A stretch of DNA of 64,000 bases from Candidatus Gastranaerophilales bacterium (GTDB lineage: Bacteria > Cyanobacteriota > Vampirovibrionia > Gastranaerophilales > Gastranaerophilaceae): contig CANQRH010000002.1 of assembly GCA_947626225.1 (NCBI GenBank), positions 62,001-126,000 of the forward strand. The letters run 5' to 3'. Positions 18,505-27,514 of the stretch are shown here, one piece after another. The translations under genes and the position numbers were made by a program. The notes under the pieces are model-generated. The model did no database searches. It was given only the letters and a program-made list of their open reading frames with translations, and was not told the origin of the DNA. Position 1 is the first letter of the stretch. Each line of letters opens with the position of its first letter.

Positions 18505-19491
18505 TATATTATCAAATTGTGACCAGTCAAAGTGTTTTGAATCGGCATATTTTATCAGATTTTCGGGATTAAGCTCAAGCATCTGATTGTATATTTCTTC
18601 AAAATTTTCATGGGCATCCGTTGAAATCATAGGGATTTGTGCTTCTTGAGCAAGCTTTTCCACTTTTATATCGTAATTTATCGCGCAAGTTTTAACTCCG
18701 CATTTAACGGCGCAGAGAATTGCATGAAATCGCATCGCAAAAAAGTATTCAAGTCTGCTTATTCTTTCAGTAATATTATCGGCTACAATTTCGGTTTGTA
18801 TATCCGCTTTTATTGTGTGAAGCAGGGTTTCAAACTTTTTACATAATTGTGTATCATAACTTTCCTGCAGCGAATACAATTCTACCTTTGAAAACTTTGA
18901 ACAGATAAGCATTGCAAGTTTATTAAGCAGATTATAATTCATCGTTTTGAAATCCCTGAGCTGAATGCCCGCCAAGTTTTCAACGTTTTTCCTTTCGATA
19001 TTCAAAGAAAAAACCGGATCGCAAACTTTAATTGCATTTATCCCCCAGCTTGTAAGCAATTTAAGACTTTTTTCATCTCTGACCGTGACAAGTCTGCACT
19101 GTTTTAACAGCATTTTCGTTATTAATCGGGCAAATTTATTATTTATCGGGCCGATGCCTTGTGCAAATATAATAACTTTTTTATTAAATAAAATTCCCAA
19201 TGCAATAATAAATAAGTAATAAACCGCGCTTTTCAAACTCGTTGTATCTTGTAAAAGACTTCCTCCGCCGGAGATTAGAAAATCGGAATTTTTTATTTCC
19301 GAAACTACCGATTTAAAGTCGAAGCTTTTTACTGAATTTACGTTATATTCTTTTGATGTATATTCGGGATTGCCTGAAAAAACGGTTATATCAATATCTT
19401 TTTCTTTCAAGTGCTTAACAATTACGGAAAGAATAGTTTCGTCTCCGAAATTTTTAAACCCGTAATAGCCGGATATAACTGCTTTAGCCAT
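18487..19491 (-). CDS. csaB: Polysaccharide pyruvyl transferase
   Basis: Adds a pyruvyl ketal to a cell-surface polysaccharide. N-terminal YYGFKNFGDETIL, then SGGGSLLQD and GQGIGP-like FAQGIGPI, and C-terminal FFAMRFHAILCAVKCGV (RLHxxxxA type). 334 residues from ATG 19491, chosen because GAGG lies five bases upstream; an in-frame ATG ten codons earlier lies inside kdgK with no site. The start overlaps kdgK by 8 bases. CsaB pyruvylation is known to create the ligand for SLH domains; an SLH protein is encoded at 58882. Confidence 0.9.
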   Translation of the reverse strand: MAKAVISGYYGFKNFGDETILSVIVKHLKEKDIDITVFSGNPEYTSKEYNVNSVKSFDFKSVVSEIKNSDFLISGGGSLLQDTTSLKSAVYYLFIIALGILFNKKVIIFAQGIGPINNKFARLITKMLLKQCRLVTVRDEKSLKLLTSWGINAIKVCDPVFSLNIERKNVENLAGIQLRDFKTMNYNLLNKLAMLICSKFSKVELYSLQESYDTQLCKKFETLLHTIKADIQTEIVADNITERISRLEYFFAMRFHAILCAVKCGVKTCAINYDIKVEKLAQEAQIPMISTDAHENFEEIYNQMLELNPENLIKYADSKHFDWSQFDNILVAAE

Positions 19492-20428
19492 TATTGCCTC
19501 GGTAGATGGAATAAACTTCATCTTTATAAGGAATAGATTTGATGGCTCCTATTCCTTTTGCCTGTAAACCCGCAACAATTGAAGCAAACTTAGTTGCTTC
19601 AAACGGAGTGAAACCGTGAGTTAAAGCGTGCATAAACCCGCCGTTAAATGCATCTCCCGAGCAGGTTGTGTCAATGTATTCGTTTGTATAAAATTCGGTA
19701 AATATAATATTCCCGTTATAACCTGTATAATACCCCTGCCTGTCGAGCGATTTTAAAACAACCGTTTGTATTCCCATATCCCAGAGCTTTTTGATAATAT
19801 TTTCGTGAGAATCAACTTCAAGTATGTTTATGGAATCGTGTTTTGTGTTCATAAACATTATGTCAATATTGGAATTAATTCTGGAGAAATTTTCTTTTGC
19901 TTCTTCGGGAGTTGTGATTGCCGAATAATAGTTCGGATCGTAAGCGGTCATTACTCCGTTTTCTTTTGCAATTTTATAAACATATTCAACCGCTTCATTT
20001 GTTGATGGAGAAAGAGATTGAGTAATTCCGGAAGCATAAAAAATATTGGAATTTTTTATGTATTCTTCATCAATATCTTCTACACATAATTTTGTCGGTG
20101 CGGTTTTCTTTCTGTAATAAACAATTTCTTTTTCATTAACCGAAGGACGTGCGATAATATAAAGTCCGTTAGCCTCGTTGGACAATTTAATTCGTGAAAT
20201 ATCAAGCCCTTCACTCTGCCAGCTTTCAAGCAAATATTCTTTAAAGGCATCATTACCGACTCTTGTTATAAATCCGACTTTGGAACCTTGCCTTAATGCG
20301 GATACTGCCGTTGCAAGTACATCTCCGCCGTAATATTTGTATAAACAGCCGGCAGCCGACATTTTGGCATTGGTTGACAATTCTATTAAGCTTTCTCCAA
20401 GTGTTACAATATCAAGTTTTTCTGTCAT
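19484..20428 (-). CDS. kdgK: PfkB-family sugar kinase, probably 2-keto-3-deoxygluconate kinase
   Basis: Phosphorylates a keto-sugar; KDG assignment rests on the family resemblance (GESLIELS, YKYYGGDVLATAVSALRQG, FITRVGNDAF) and on the coupled eda gene. 314 residues. The catalytic-site motif reads DTTCSGDAFNGGF, with Cys where DTTGAGDAF is usual; the base Asp is retained. Overlaps eda by 4 bases (ATGA). Together they convert KDG to pyruvate and glyceraldehyde-3-phosphate. Confidence 0.85.
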   Translation of the reverse strand: MTEKLDIVTLGESLIELSTNAKMSAAGCLYKYYGGDVLATAVSALRQGSKVGFITRVGNDAFKEYLLESWQSEGLDISRIKLSNEANGLYIIARPSVNEKEIVYYRKKTAPTKLCVEDIDEEYIKNSNIFYASGITQSLSPSTNEAVEYVYKIAKENGVMTAYDPNYYSAITTPEEAKENFSRINSNIDIMFMNTKHDSINILEVDSHENIIKKLWDMGIQTVVLKSLDRQGYYTGYNGNIIFTEFYTNEYIDTTCSGDAFNGGFMHALTHGFTPFEATKFASIVAGLQAKGIGAIKSIPYKDEVYSIYRGNNG

Positions 20429-21033
20429 AAATCTCTTTCCTTTAACACTTTTTCGGCTCTTTGTGTAATTTCTTTAAAGTTATAGCCGCTGTATAAATCC
20501 CTGCCGATTCCGACCACAGAAGCGCCGGCATTTATATATGAACGGACTTCATCTATTTTTACATTGCCCAGAGGCATAATATTCAGAAAGGGCATAGGTC
20601 TTAAAAGATCTTCAACATACATTGCACCGCCCATTGCGGTAATCGGATATATTTTAATAAGAGGAATTCTTGCTTTCCAAGCATTATACGCTTCGTTTGC
20701 AGTGGAAGTTCCGGCTATAAAAGGTATTTGTTTGTCTTTTGAAAGTTTCACAAGATTCATTGAAAAAATAGGTGATGAAAGAATTTTTGCACCGGCTGCA
20801 ATAGCGGCATCAGCTTGAATGGATGTTATTATTCCTCCGGCGCAAACAGACGCAAATTTTGAAACTTCTTCTATGGCTTTGTAAATTTCGGGACTTTCAA
20901 TATTTATTTCCATAAACTTCATTCCGCCGTCCGCCAATGCTTTTGCCGTATCTGTTACAACGCTTGCACTCTTGTTTCTTATTACCGGAAGAACTTTTTC
21001 TCTTGATAACGATTTAATTAAATTTTCTTTCAT
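20425..21033 (-). CDS. eda: KDPG/KHG aldolase
   Basis: 2-dehydro-3-deoxy-phosphogluconate aldolase, class I. Schiff-base lysine in LIKIYPI and the catalytic Glu in FMEINIESP are in place; AGGIITSIQADAAIAAGAKILSSP replaces the common GAGTVxxxxQ segment but keeps the architecture. 202 residues, normal. First gene of eda-kdgK-csaB; AAAGGATAG before the ATG and TATAAT-like box upstream. No edd in the window, so KDG probably comes from uronates. Confidence 0.88.
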   Translation of the reverse strand: MKENLIKSLSREKVLPVIRNKSASVVTDTAKALADGGMKFMEINIESPEIYKAIEEVSKFASVCAGGIITSIQADAAIAAGAKILSSPIFSMNLVKLSKDKQIPFIAGTSTANEAYNAWKARIPLIKIYPITAMGGAMYVEDLLRPMPFLNIMPLGNVKIDEVRSYINAGASVVGIGRDLYSGYNFKEITQRAEKVLKERDL

Positions 21034-21087
21034 AAACTATCCTTTTTTCGGAATTTATTATATCATAAAATAAAGGGATTATGAAAA

Positions 21088-23037
21088 ATGAAAATATTTA
21101 AGGGAAAGGCTTTCTTTTTTAAATCAATACTTCTGCATATATTTTTGGTGCTGGTTATAGCGTTTGTATCAATAAATTTCTGGGAAAATCCGATTTATGA
21201 CACAATAGTAAATGCTTCGTCATCAACCGTAAACGGTTCCGAAGATGTTGTGCTGGTCATGATTGATAACAAATCCCTTGAAAATTACAGATGGCCTTGG
21301 GCAAGAGCACTTTACGGAGAGATGGCGGAATATTTCACTGATTATACAAAGGCAAAAGCTGTTGTTTTTGATTCGGTTATTACGACTTCCGACACGGAAA
21401 GACCTGAAGATTCGGATAACTTCTTTTACAATGCGGTAAACAAATCCGGCAATTTTATCGGCGGTTATATGGCGCTGACGGAATCGTACAGTGATTTGGA
21501 TTTCGGCAATACGTTTGATGATGAATTTTTCAAAAAATATTCTGTCGATATCTCCGATATGCGTACAAAAAACAATTCCAGAACCAGCACTTACCGCAGT
21601 TTAACTCCTATGCCTCAAAAATATTTTAATGCCCTAAAATATGCCGGTTCGGTAAACCTTGATCTTAGCCCCGTTGATGGTGTTTTAAGGGCTTCTAACG
21701 ACTTAATAAGTTATAATGACAATTTCTATCCTTCCATCGCATTAAGAGCATACATGCTTGCGAATAAAACGGATAAACTTACCTTAACAAACAAATACTT
21801 AATTGTTGATAAAACAGGTTTAAAAATTCCTGTTTATAAAAGTCATGGAGATATAAAACACGATATAAAATTTTATAAACTTCTTGATAATTCCGAATAT
21901 TCACATCAAAGTTATTCGGCAATTGACATTATAAATTCGTATAAACTCCTAAAACAAGGTAAAAAGCCTGTTATAAACCCGTCATTATTTGATAACAAAA
22001 TTGTTATCATCGGGGCAAATGCTCTCGGTGTTGAAGATGTTCTGGAAACTTCAATTTCTCTGAATCATCCGGGAGCCGATATTCAGGCCACCATTATTGA
22101 TAACTTTTTGCACAACGATTTTATAACTCAATTACCGTCCTGCCAAAATATTCTTATCATAATTGTAATGTGTATCATAACCTTTACGATAATAAGGCTG
22201 TTGAGCTTTTTGCCGTCACTTTTGACACTTATTGCACTTTCCGTGTTGTACTTTTTAATCTGTCTTTTCATGTTTTCTCATAACGTTATTCCCTATGTTA
22301 TTACACCGCTTACTGTTCAGCTTAGTACAATGATATTCGGATATTCGTACAGGTTTATTCTTGAAGGCAAAAATAAAGAGAAAATAAAAAACGCAATGGG
22401 AAAATATCTTTCACAGGATATTATGAAAAATGTAGTTCAAAACATTGATGATATAAAACTGGGCGGTAAAAAAGCCAATGTAACCGTTTTGTTTGCCGAT
22501 ATAAGAGGCTTTACGAGCATGAGTGAAAAAATGACGGCGGAAGAAGTTTCAATGATTTTGAATGAATATTTTTCCGAAATAGAACCCATCATTTCCAAAC
22601 ACAACGGGGTAATTAACAAATTTATCGGTGATGCCGTCATGGCAATATTCGGAGAACCCATCCAGGATATAAATCATCCGCAAAATGCCGTCAGATGTGC
22701 TTGCGATATGCTGAAAAAAGTTGATGAGCTACAGGCAAAATGGCTTTTCGAAGGAAAACCGAAAATTGAAATAGGAGTCGGAATTAATACGGGAGAAGCT
22801 TTTGTCGGAAATATAGGTTCGGAAAAACGTCTTGAATATACCGTTATCGGCGACACCGTAAATCTTGCGAGCCGTATTGAAAGTTATAATAAAGTTTACA
22901 AGACAAATCTCTTAATCAGCAGTTCTACGTATTCTCAGGTCAGCGACTTTGTTGATGTTATTAAAATCGCCGATGTTCAAATACGCGGTAAAGCAAAAAA
23001 AATGGATATTTACGAGGTTTTAAGACTAAGTGATTGA
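21088..23037 (+). CDS. CHASE2-domain adenylate cyclase (class III)
   Basis: 649 residues: N-terminal membrane helix, CHASE2 sensor (about 45-325, with VMIDNKSLENYRWPWARALYGE), a set of hydrophobic helices (about 345-420), and a class III cyclase domain (about 460-645). Metal-binding Asp are in LFADIRGFT and NKFIGDAVMAIFG; the Lys of NKF and the Thr of EYTVIGDTVN, with NLASRIE, match adenylate rather than guanylate specificity. Expected to make cAMP on sensing an extracytoplasmic cue. SD AAAGGG. Overlaps recG by 8 bases. Confidence 0.92.
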   Translation: MKIFKGKAFFFKSILLHIFLVLVIAFVSINFWENPIYDTIVNASSSTVNGSEDVVLVMIDNKSLENYRWPWARALYGEMAEYFTDYTKAKAVVFDSVITTSDTERPEDSDNFFYNAVNKSGNFIGGYMALTESYSDLDFGNTFDDEFFKKYSVDISDMRTKNNSRTSTYRSLTPMPQKYFNALKYAGSVNLDLSPVDGVLRASNDLISYNDNFYPSIALRAYMLANKTDKLTLTNKYLIVDKTGLKIPVYKSHGDIKHDIKFYKLLDNSEYSHQSYSAIDIINSYKLLKQGKKPVINPSLFDNKIVIIGANALGVEDVLETSISLNHPGADIQATIIDNFLHNDFITQLPSCQNILIIIVMCIITFTIIRLLSFLPSLLTLIALSVLYFLICLFMFSHNVIPYVITPLTVQLSTMIFGYSYRFILEGKNKEKIKNAMGKYLSQDIMKNVVQNIDDIKLGGKKANVTVLFADIRGFTSMSEKMTAEEVSMILNEYFSEIEPIISKHNGVINKFIGDAVMAIFGEPIQDINHPQNAVRCACDMLKKVDELQAKWLFEGKPKIEIGVGINTGEAFVGNIGSEKRLEYTVIGDTVNLASRIESYNKVYKTNLLISSSTYSQVSDFVDVIKIADVQIRGKAKKMDIYEVLRLSD

Positions 23038-25399
23038 TAATCTTGAACAGTTGAAAAAAGCCATTGAAATTGAAATGCAATATAAATATATTGACATTCA
23101 CGGTAAAACTCAATCGTTTTCGTCTTTTATAAAAAAAGAAGCAAAAAAATATTATAAACTTTCACGTAAAAATCCAAAATGGGCGGTTATTGCCGAGGCA
23201 TTTGAGCAGTATCCGTTTGTTAGTGTGAATGAGAGAAGGCGCAGTATTGATTCGCTTATAAAAGTTCTCAAATCGGAAACAAAGAAAAACAATACTTCCT
23301 CAAAAGCTTTGAAATCCGCAAAAGAAACCGATGTCATGTATGTAAAAGGCGTAGGACCGAAAATTGCTTATAAGTTAAATAAATTGGGAATTTACACGGC
23401 GCATGATTTAATTGTTTATTTTCCGAAAAAGCATATAGATTATTCTTCCCGAACGCTTATCAAAGATTTAAAAGAAGGGGAGACAACAACCGTTTTCGGA
23501 TACATAAAATCCGTATCGGCTTACAATACGAAAAATAATCTTTCCGTTGTAAAAGTATCCGTTTCAGACGAAAGCGGAAGATTGGATTTAAGCTTTTTTC
23601 AGGCTAAATCCAACAGATTTATTCTTGAACGTACAAAAGCCCGTTTCCCTCAAAATGCGGGAATCATGATTTCAGGCAAGGTCAAACTCAATTCTTTTGA
23701 CGGCAGATTAACATTTGACAAGCCGGATTACTCCATTATGACCGGTGAATTTTTGCAAAATGAGTCCAAAAATCTCAATCTTGCCAGAATTGTTCCCGTG
23801 TATCCGCTGTGTGAAGATTTGAGTATAAAAACTTTAAGACGTGCAATTTTCAATGCACTGGAAATATATAAAGACTCCGTTCAAGACGTAATTCCCGATT
23901 TTATCCGCACGAAATACGGTCTGCTTGATAAAAAAACTGCCGTAATGCAAATTCATTTTCCCGAAAGCATGGAAATACTTGAACAAGCCCGATTTTCACT
24001 TATTTTTGAAGAACTTTTTCTGATTCAGTTAAGGCTTGTCCTGATTAGGGAACGAAATAACTCCAAACATAATGCGCTTGCTCTAAAGGTTAAAACTGAC
24101 GGGCTTGTACAAAAATTTATAAAAAGTCTTCCGTTCGAGTTAACGGGCGGGCAAAAACGTGCAATAAACGAAATTATAAATGATTTAAATTCGGATATTC
24201 CGATGGCAAGACTTTTACAGGGCGATGTCGGAAGCGGTAAAACCGTTGTTGCTGCCGTAATGCTGTTAGCCGGAGTTGAAAACGGTTATCAAGGCGCATT
24301 TATGGCACCGACGGAAATTCTTGCACGTCAGCATTATATAAATTTGCAAAAATCTCTCACCCCGCTCGGGTTGAATGTGGGATTATTCTTAGGCAGTCAG
24401 AGCAAAAAAGTCAGGGATAAATTCAGAACGGATTTGATTAACGGGCAGATGAATATAGCTGTCGGAACGCATGCTCTTATTCAGGAAGGGGTGGATTTTA
24501 ATAATCTCGGTGCTATTGTTGTCGATGAACAACACAGATTCGGAGTCCGCCAGAGAAATATTCTGAAGAAAAAATCTCAAAATCCGCAAATGCTTACCAT
24601 GACCGCAACTCCGATTCCGCGCACCCTCGCTTTGACCGTTCACGGAGACTTGGATTTGACGATAATTGATGAAATGCCCAAAGGCAGAAAACCGGTTATA
24701 ACAACTCTTGTTTCCTCTCAAAAAAGCACTTATGACCTTATCAGACGTGAGGTTAAAGCAGGCAGGCAGGCTTACGTTGTTTATCCGCTGATTGATGAAA
24801 GTGAAACTCTTTCGGCAAAAGCCGCTACTATTGAAGCTGAACGCCTTCAAAAAGAAGTTTTTCCGGAGTTTAGAGTCGGACTTCTTCACGGAAAGCTAAA
24901 AAATGACGAAAAAGACGCCGTCATGAATGATTTTAAAAATAAAAAGTATGATATTCTCGTTGCCACCACGGTTGTTGAAGTGGGAGTTGATGTCCCTAAT
25001 GCCGTTGTAATGCTTATTGAAAATGCGGAAAGGTTCGGACTTTCTCAGCTTCACCAGCTCAGAGGCCGTGTAGGTCGTTCTGATTTGCAATCCTATTGTA
25101 TCCTTCATTCTTCGGCTCGTAATCCTGAAACCCGTGAAAGATTAAATATCATGACACAGACAAACAACGGTTTTGTTATTGCCGAAAAAGATTTGCAATT
25201 ACGAGGCCCCGGAGAATTTTTGGGAACACGTCAAAGCGGACTGCCCGATTTAATTATTTCGGATATTGTCAGAGATGCTCAAATTTTAGAGATGGCAAGA
25301 AATGAAGCAATTGATTTTGTAAAATCACATAATATTGATGAGTTCCCCCTGTTAAAGAAATTGACTGATTCTTCTTCTTTCGGCGGAATTGATATATAG
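23030..25399 (+). CDS. recG: ATP-dependent DNA helicase RecG
   Basis: Branch-migrating helicase for stalled forks and Holliday junctions. Helix-hairpin-helix VKGVGPKIAYKLNKLGI, wedge/OB domain, Walker A GDVGSGKT, DEQHRFG (motif II), TMTATPIPRTLAL (III) and QLRGRVGRS (VI). 789 residues, about 90-100 longer than E. coli RecG because of an N-terminal extension before the wedge; similar extensions occur in cyanobacteria. GTG start at 23030 is inside the cyclase gene. Confidence 0.96.
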   Translation: MIDNLEQLKKAIEIEMQYKYIDIHGKTQSFSSFIKKEAKKYYKLSRKNPKWAVIAEAFEQYPFVSVNERRRSIDSLIKVLKSETKKNNTSSKALKSAKETDVMYVKGVGPKIAYKLNKLGIYTAHDLIVYFPKKHIDYSSRTLIKDLKEGETTTVFGYIKSVSAYNTKNNLSVVKVSVSDESGRLDLSFFQAKSNRFILERTKARFPQNAGIMISGKVKLNSFDGRLTFDKPDYSIMTGEFLQNESKNLNLARIVPVYPLCEDLSIKTLRRAIFNALEIYKDSVQDVIPDFIRTKYGLLDKKTAVMQIHFPESMEILEQARFSLIFEELFLIQLRLVLIRERNNSKHNALALKVKTDGLVQKFIKSLPFELTGGQKRAINEIINDLNSDIPMARLLQGDVGSGKTVVAAVMLLAGVENGYQGAFMAPTEILARQHYINLQKSLTPLGLNVGLFLGSQSKKVRDKFRTDLINGQMNIAVGTHALIQEGVDFNNLGAIVVDEQHRFGVRQRNILKKKSQNPQMLTMTATPIPRTLALTVHGDLDLTIIDEMPKGRKPVITTLVSSQKSTYDLIRREVKAGRQAYVVYPLIDESETLSAKAATIEAERLQKEVFPEFRVGLLHGKLKNDEKDAVMNDFKNKKYDILVATTVVEVGVDVPNAVVMLIENAERFGLSQLHQLRGRVGRSDLQSYCILHSSARNPETRERLNIMTQTNNGFVIAEKDLQLRGPGEFLGTRQSGLPDLIISDIVRDAQILEMARNEAIDFVKSHNIDEFPLLKKLTDSSSFGGIDI

Positions 25400-25484
25400 C
25401 GCCTGTTCATATGCATTGTAAACTTTTGTAACAAAAGAGTTATATATACGCAATTATTTAAATCGTATATACTTTATATATATA

Positions 25485-25496
25485 CGAGAGTATAAA
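25485..25496 (+). promoter_or_regulatory. CGAGAGTATAAA leader motif, copy 2
   Basis: Identical to the string at 17451-17462 and again preceded by alternating TATATATA. Here AAGGAG follows before the ATG at 25515. Confidence 0.5.
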
Positions 25497-25514
25497 TAAT
25501 AAGGAGAACATGCT

Positions 25515-26453
25515 ATGGCATGGGGTATCACCGGATGGTCAGGCGGTCCGAGAACGCCGATTAATTACAATTTAAGAGCAGGACAATTCCGAGGTATGGG
25601 ACGTGCAAATGTCTTTACCACCAATTACACCATAATTAATAATAATTATGGCGGACGGTATGGCGGCGGTTTTGCAAATTATGGTTATGATACCTGCTGT
25701 CATCATGATTGCGGCTCATCAACTCCCAAATGGATGAACTGGTTAATGGGAATCGGTTTGGGTACTTCACTTTTGGGTAATATTTTAGGAATGTTCGGCA
25801 AGAAATCTGACGAAGTAGAAACGTCGGATAACAATGCTCAGAAACCGCAAATAACCTCCGGTAATAATAATCAGTCTCAGCCAATAACCACGGGTAGTGA
25901 TAATACTCAGGCTTTGGATAAACTAAATAGTAAATTCGATTTCTTGGCATATCAAATGTCTTTACCTGACGATTTGGAAAGTCAAGTAAGTTATGATCCC
26001 GACACCGGAAAATATAAGTTCAAAGATCAAGTATTTGATAATTTGAATGATTTAATAGAGGCAGTTAAGAAATCTCAAACTCCGACAGGTCCCGCAGTCA
26101 CCACAGGCGATCCTGCAGGTGCTGCAAAACCGCTCGCTAACGCTAAAAAAGGTGATTATATGAATTGTATTGATGATGCAAAAAATATTGCCGATATAAA
26201 AGGTCAATTCCAAGATATTCAAAGAGATTCAAGCGGTAATATAACTCGATTTACTATAGAAGATACCGGTTCCCATCATATATATGAATTTGTAGCAGAC
26301 GAACCTGCAGCCGATGGCACCCCACAGTTTAAATGTATCAGCAGAGAAGGCAAAAAAGTTACAAATGAGCAGGTATATAAATTTGACGGCAAACAGCTTA
26401 TTCAAACTAAAGGTATGACAGGCTACGGCATAGGTATCAAAACTGAGGAATAG
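25515..26453 (+). CDS. Gly/Asn-rich lineage-specific protein
   Basis: 312 residues. Begins MAWGITGWSGGPRTP, followed by Tyr/Asn/Gly-rich sequence, a Cys/His cluster (CCHHDCG, about 56-62), a hydrophobic stretch (about 73-95: WLMGIGLGTSLLGNILGMFG), a Gln/Asn/Thr/Ser linker and an alpha/beta C-terminal region (about 210-305). Layout parallels the EF-hand protein at 17464 (Gly-rich segment, Cys cluster, hydrophobic segment) and shares its leader motif. No known domain; a surface or secreted role is a guess. AAGGAG before the ATG. Confidence 0.7.
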   Translation: MAWGITGWSGGPRTPINYNLRAGQFRGMGRANVFTTNYTIINNNYGGRYGGGFANYGYDTCCHHDCGSSTPKWMNWLMGIGLGTSLLGNILGMFGKKSDEVETSDNNAQKPQITSGNNNQSQPITTGSDNTQALDKLNSKFDFLAYQMSLPDDLESQVSYDPDTGKYKFKDQVFDNLNDLIEAVKKSQTPTGPAVTTGDPAGAAKPLANAKKGDYMNCIDDAKNIADIKGQFQDIQRDSSGNITRFTIEDTGSHHIYEFVADEPAADGTPQFKCISREGKKVTNEQVYKFDGKQLIQTKGMTGYGIGIKTEE

Positions 26454-26469
26454 CATCAGATATAATATA

Positions 26470-26498
26470 AAAAAACTCCCGGAAAGGGAGTTTTTTTT
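26470..26498 (+). terminator. Terminator after the Gly/Asn-rich gene
   Basis: ACTCCC GGAAA GGGAGT with flanking A-run and T-run, about 20 bases after the stop. Confidence 0.9.
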
Positions 26499-26499
26499 A

Positions 26500-26528
26500 T
26501 TGCATAATCTAATCTTATGATGTATAAT
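26500..26528 (+). promoter_or_regulatory. Putative promoter of rpiB-rsfS
   Basis: TTGCAT (26500-26505), 17-base spacer, TATAAT (26523-26528). Predicted start near 26535, then GAAAGGAG before the ATG. Confidence 0.65.
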
Positions 26529-26553
26529 TCTTTCGTTAAACGAAAGGAGTTAT

Positions 26554-26988
26554 ATGGAAGATTTAAAAGTTGTTATCGGTGCCGATCACGGCGGTTTTCA
26601 TTATAAAGAGGCTATAATTGATTATTTGAAGGCTCGTAACATAGAGTTTTTTGATGTCGGCACTCATACAAGAGAGTCATGCGATTATCCGGAAATAGCA
26701 AAAGAACTTTGTAAAAAAGTTGTTTCCGGCGGATATAACAGAGGTATTTTGGTTTGCGGTACGGGAATCGGCATGTCAATTACCGCTAACAAATTCAGAG
26801 GTATCAGAGCCGCTCTTTGCAGCGACACATATTCGGCAAGAGTTTCCCGTGCGCATAATAATGCCAATGTTTTATGTCTGGGCGAACGTGCTATAGGTGA
26901 ACATCTTGCGCTTGATATAGTTGATGTTTGGCTTAAAACCGGTTTTGAAGGCGGAAGACACAAACGCAGAGTGGATATGATAGAATGA
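26554..26988 (+). CDS. rpiB: Ribose-5-phosphate isomerase B
   Basis: Interconverts ribose-5-phosphate and ribulose-5-phosphate. GADHGGFHYKE (substrate Asp/His), catalytic Cys in VCGTGIGMSI, and ARVSRAHNNANVLCLGERAIG are intact. 144 residues, typical. ATGA overlap with rsfS makes an operon. Confidence 0.95.
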   Translation: MEDLKVVIGADHGGFHYKEAIIDYLKARNIEFFDVGTHTRESCDYPEIAKELCKKVVSGGYNRGILVCGTGIGMSITANKFRGIRAALCSDTYSARVSRAHNNANVLCLGERAIGEHLALDIVDVWLKTGFEGGRHKRRVDMIE

Positions 26989-27386
26989 CGGATATTGATT
27001 CAAAAAAACTTGCCTGCGTTATTGCCGGAACGCTTGACGATAAACTCGGTAAAGATATTACTATTTTAAATATAAGCAATGTTTCATCCCTTGCGGATTA
27101 TTTTGTAATTGTTACCGGAGATTCAACCCCGCAGGTTAAAGCTCTCATGAACAATACAAAAGACAGACTTAAAGAACTGTTTGGAAGAACTCCGCTAAGA
27201 GTCGAAAATGATGCCAAAAACCGCTGGAATCTTTTGGATTACGGTGACGTTGTCGTTCATATACTTCATAAAGAAGAACGCGAAACTTATGCTATTGAAA
27301 AATTTTGGAATAACGCTTTCAGTATTTCCGAAACCGAATGGAAAGAACTTTCCGCCGAATATACCAAATACTTTCAGCACGGTTAA
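26985..27386 (+). CDS. rsfS: Ribosome silencing factor RsfS
   Basis: Binds uL14 and prevents joining of 30S and 50S subunits in nutrient limitation. Family segments ADYFVIVTGDS and WNLLDYGDVVVHI are present; 133 residues is normal. Starts in the ATGA overlap with rpiB. Confidence 0.93.
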   Translation: MTDIDSKKLACVIAGTLDDKLGKDITILNISNVSSLADYFVIVTGDSTPQVKALMNNTKDRLKELFGRTPLRVENDAKNRWNLLDYGDVVVHILHKEERETYAIEKFWNNAFSISETEWKELSAEYTKYFQHG

Positions 27387-27514
27387 TATTTCGAAATATT
27401 ATTGCAAATTATTAAAAATAGTGTAAAATTTTGATATGAGTATTATATCTGAAAAAATTTAAATTTTGGGATATGTATATTTAAGTAAGAAAGAGAAACA
27501 GTCGGGTAAAAATT

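Noticed and set aside
26530-26546. CTTTCG/CGAAAG hairpin overlapping the rpiB ribosome site
   Set aside because: The predicted transcription start (about 26535) falls inside the 5' arm, so the RNA hairpin would be incomplete.
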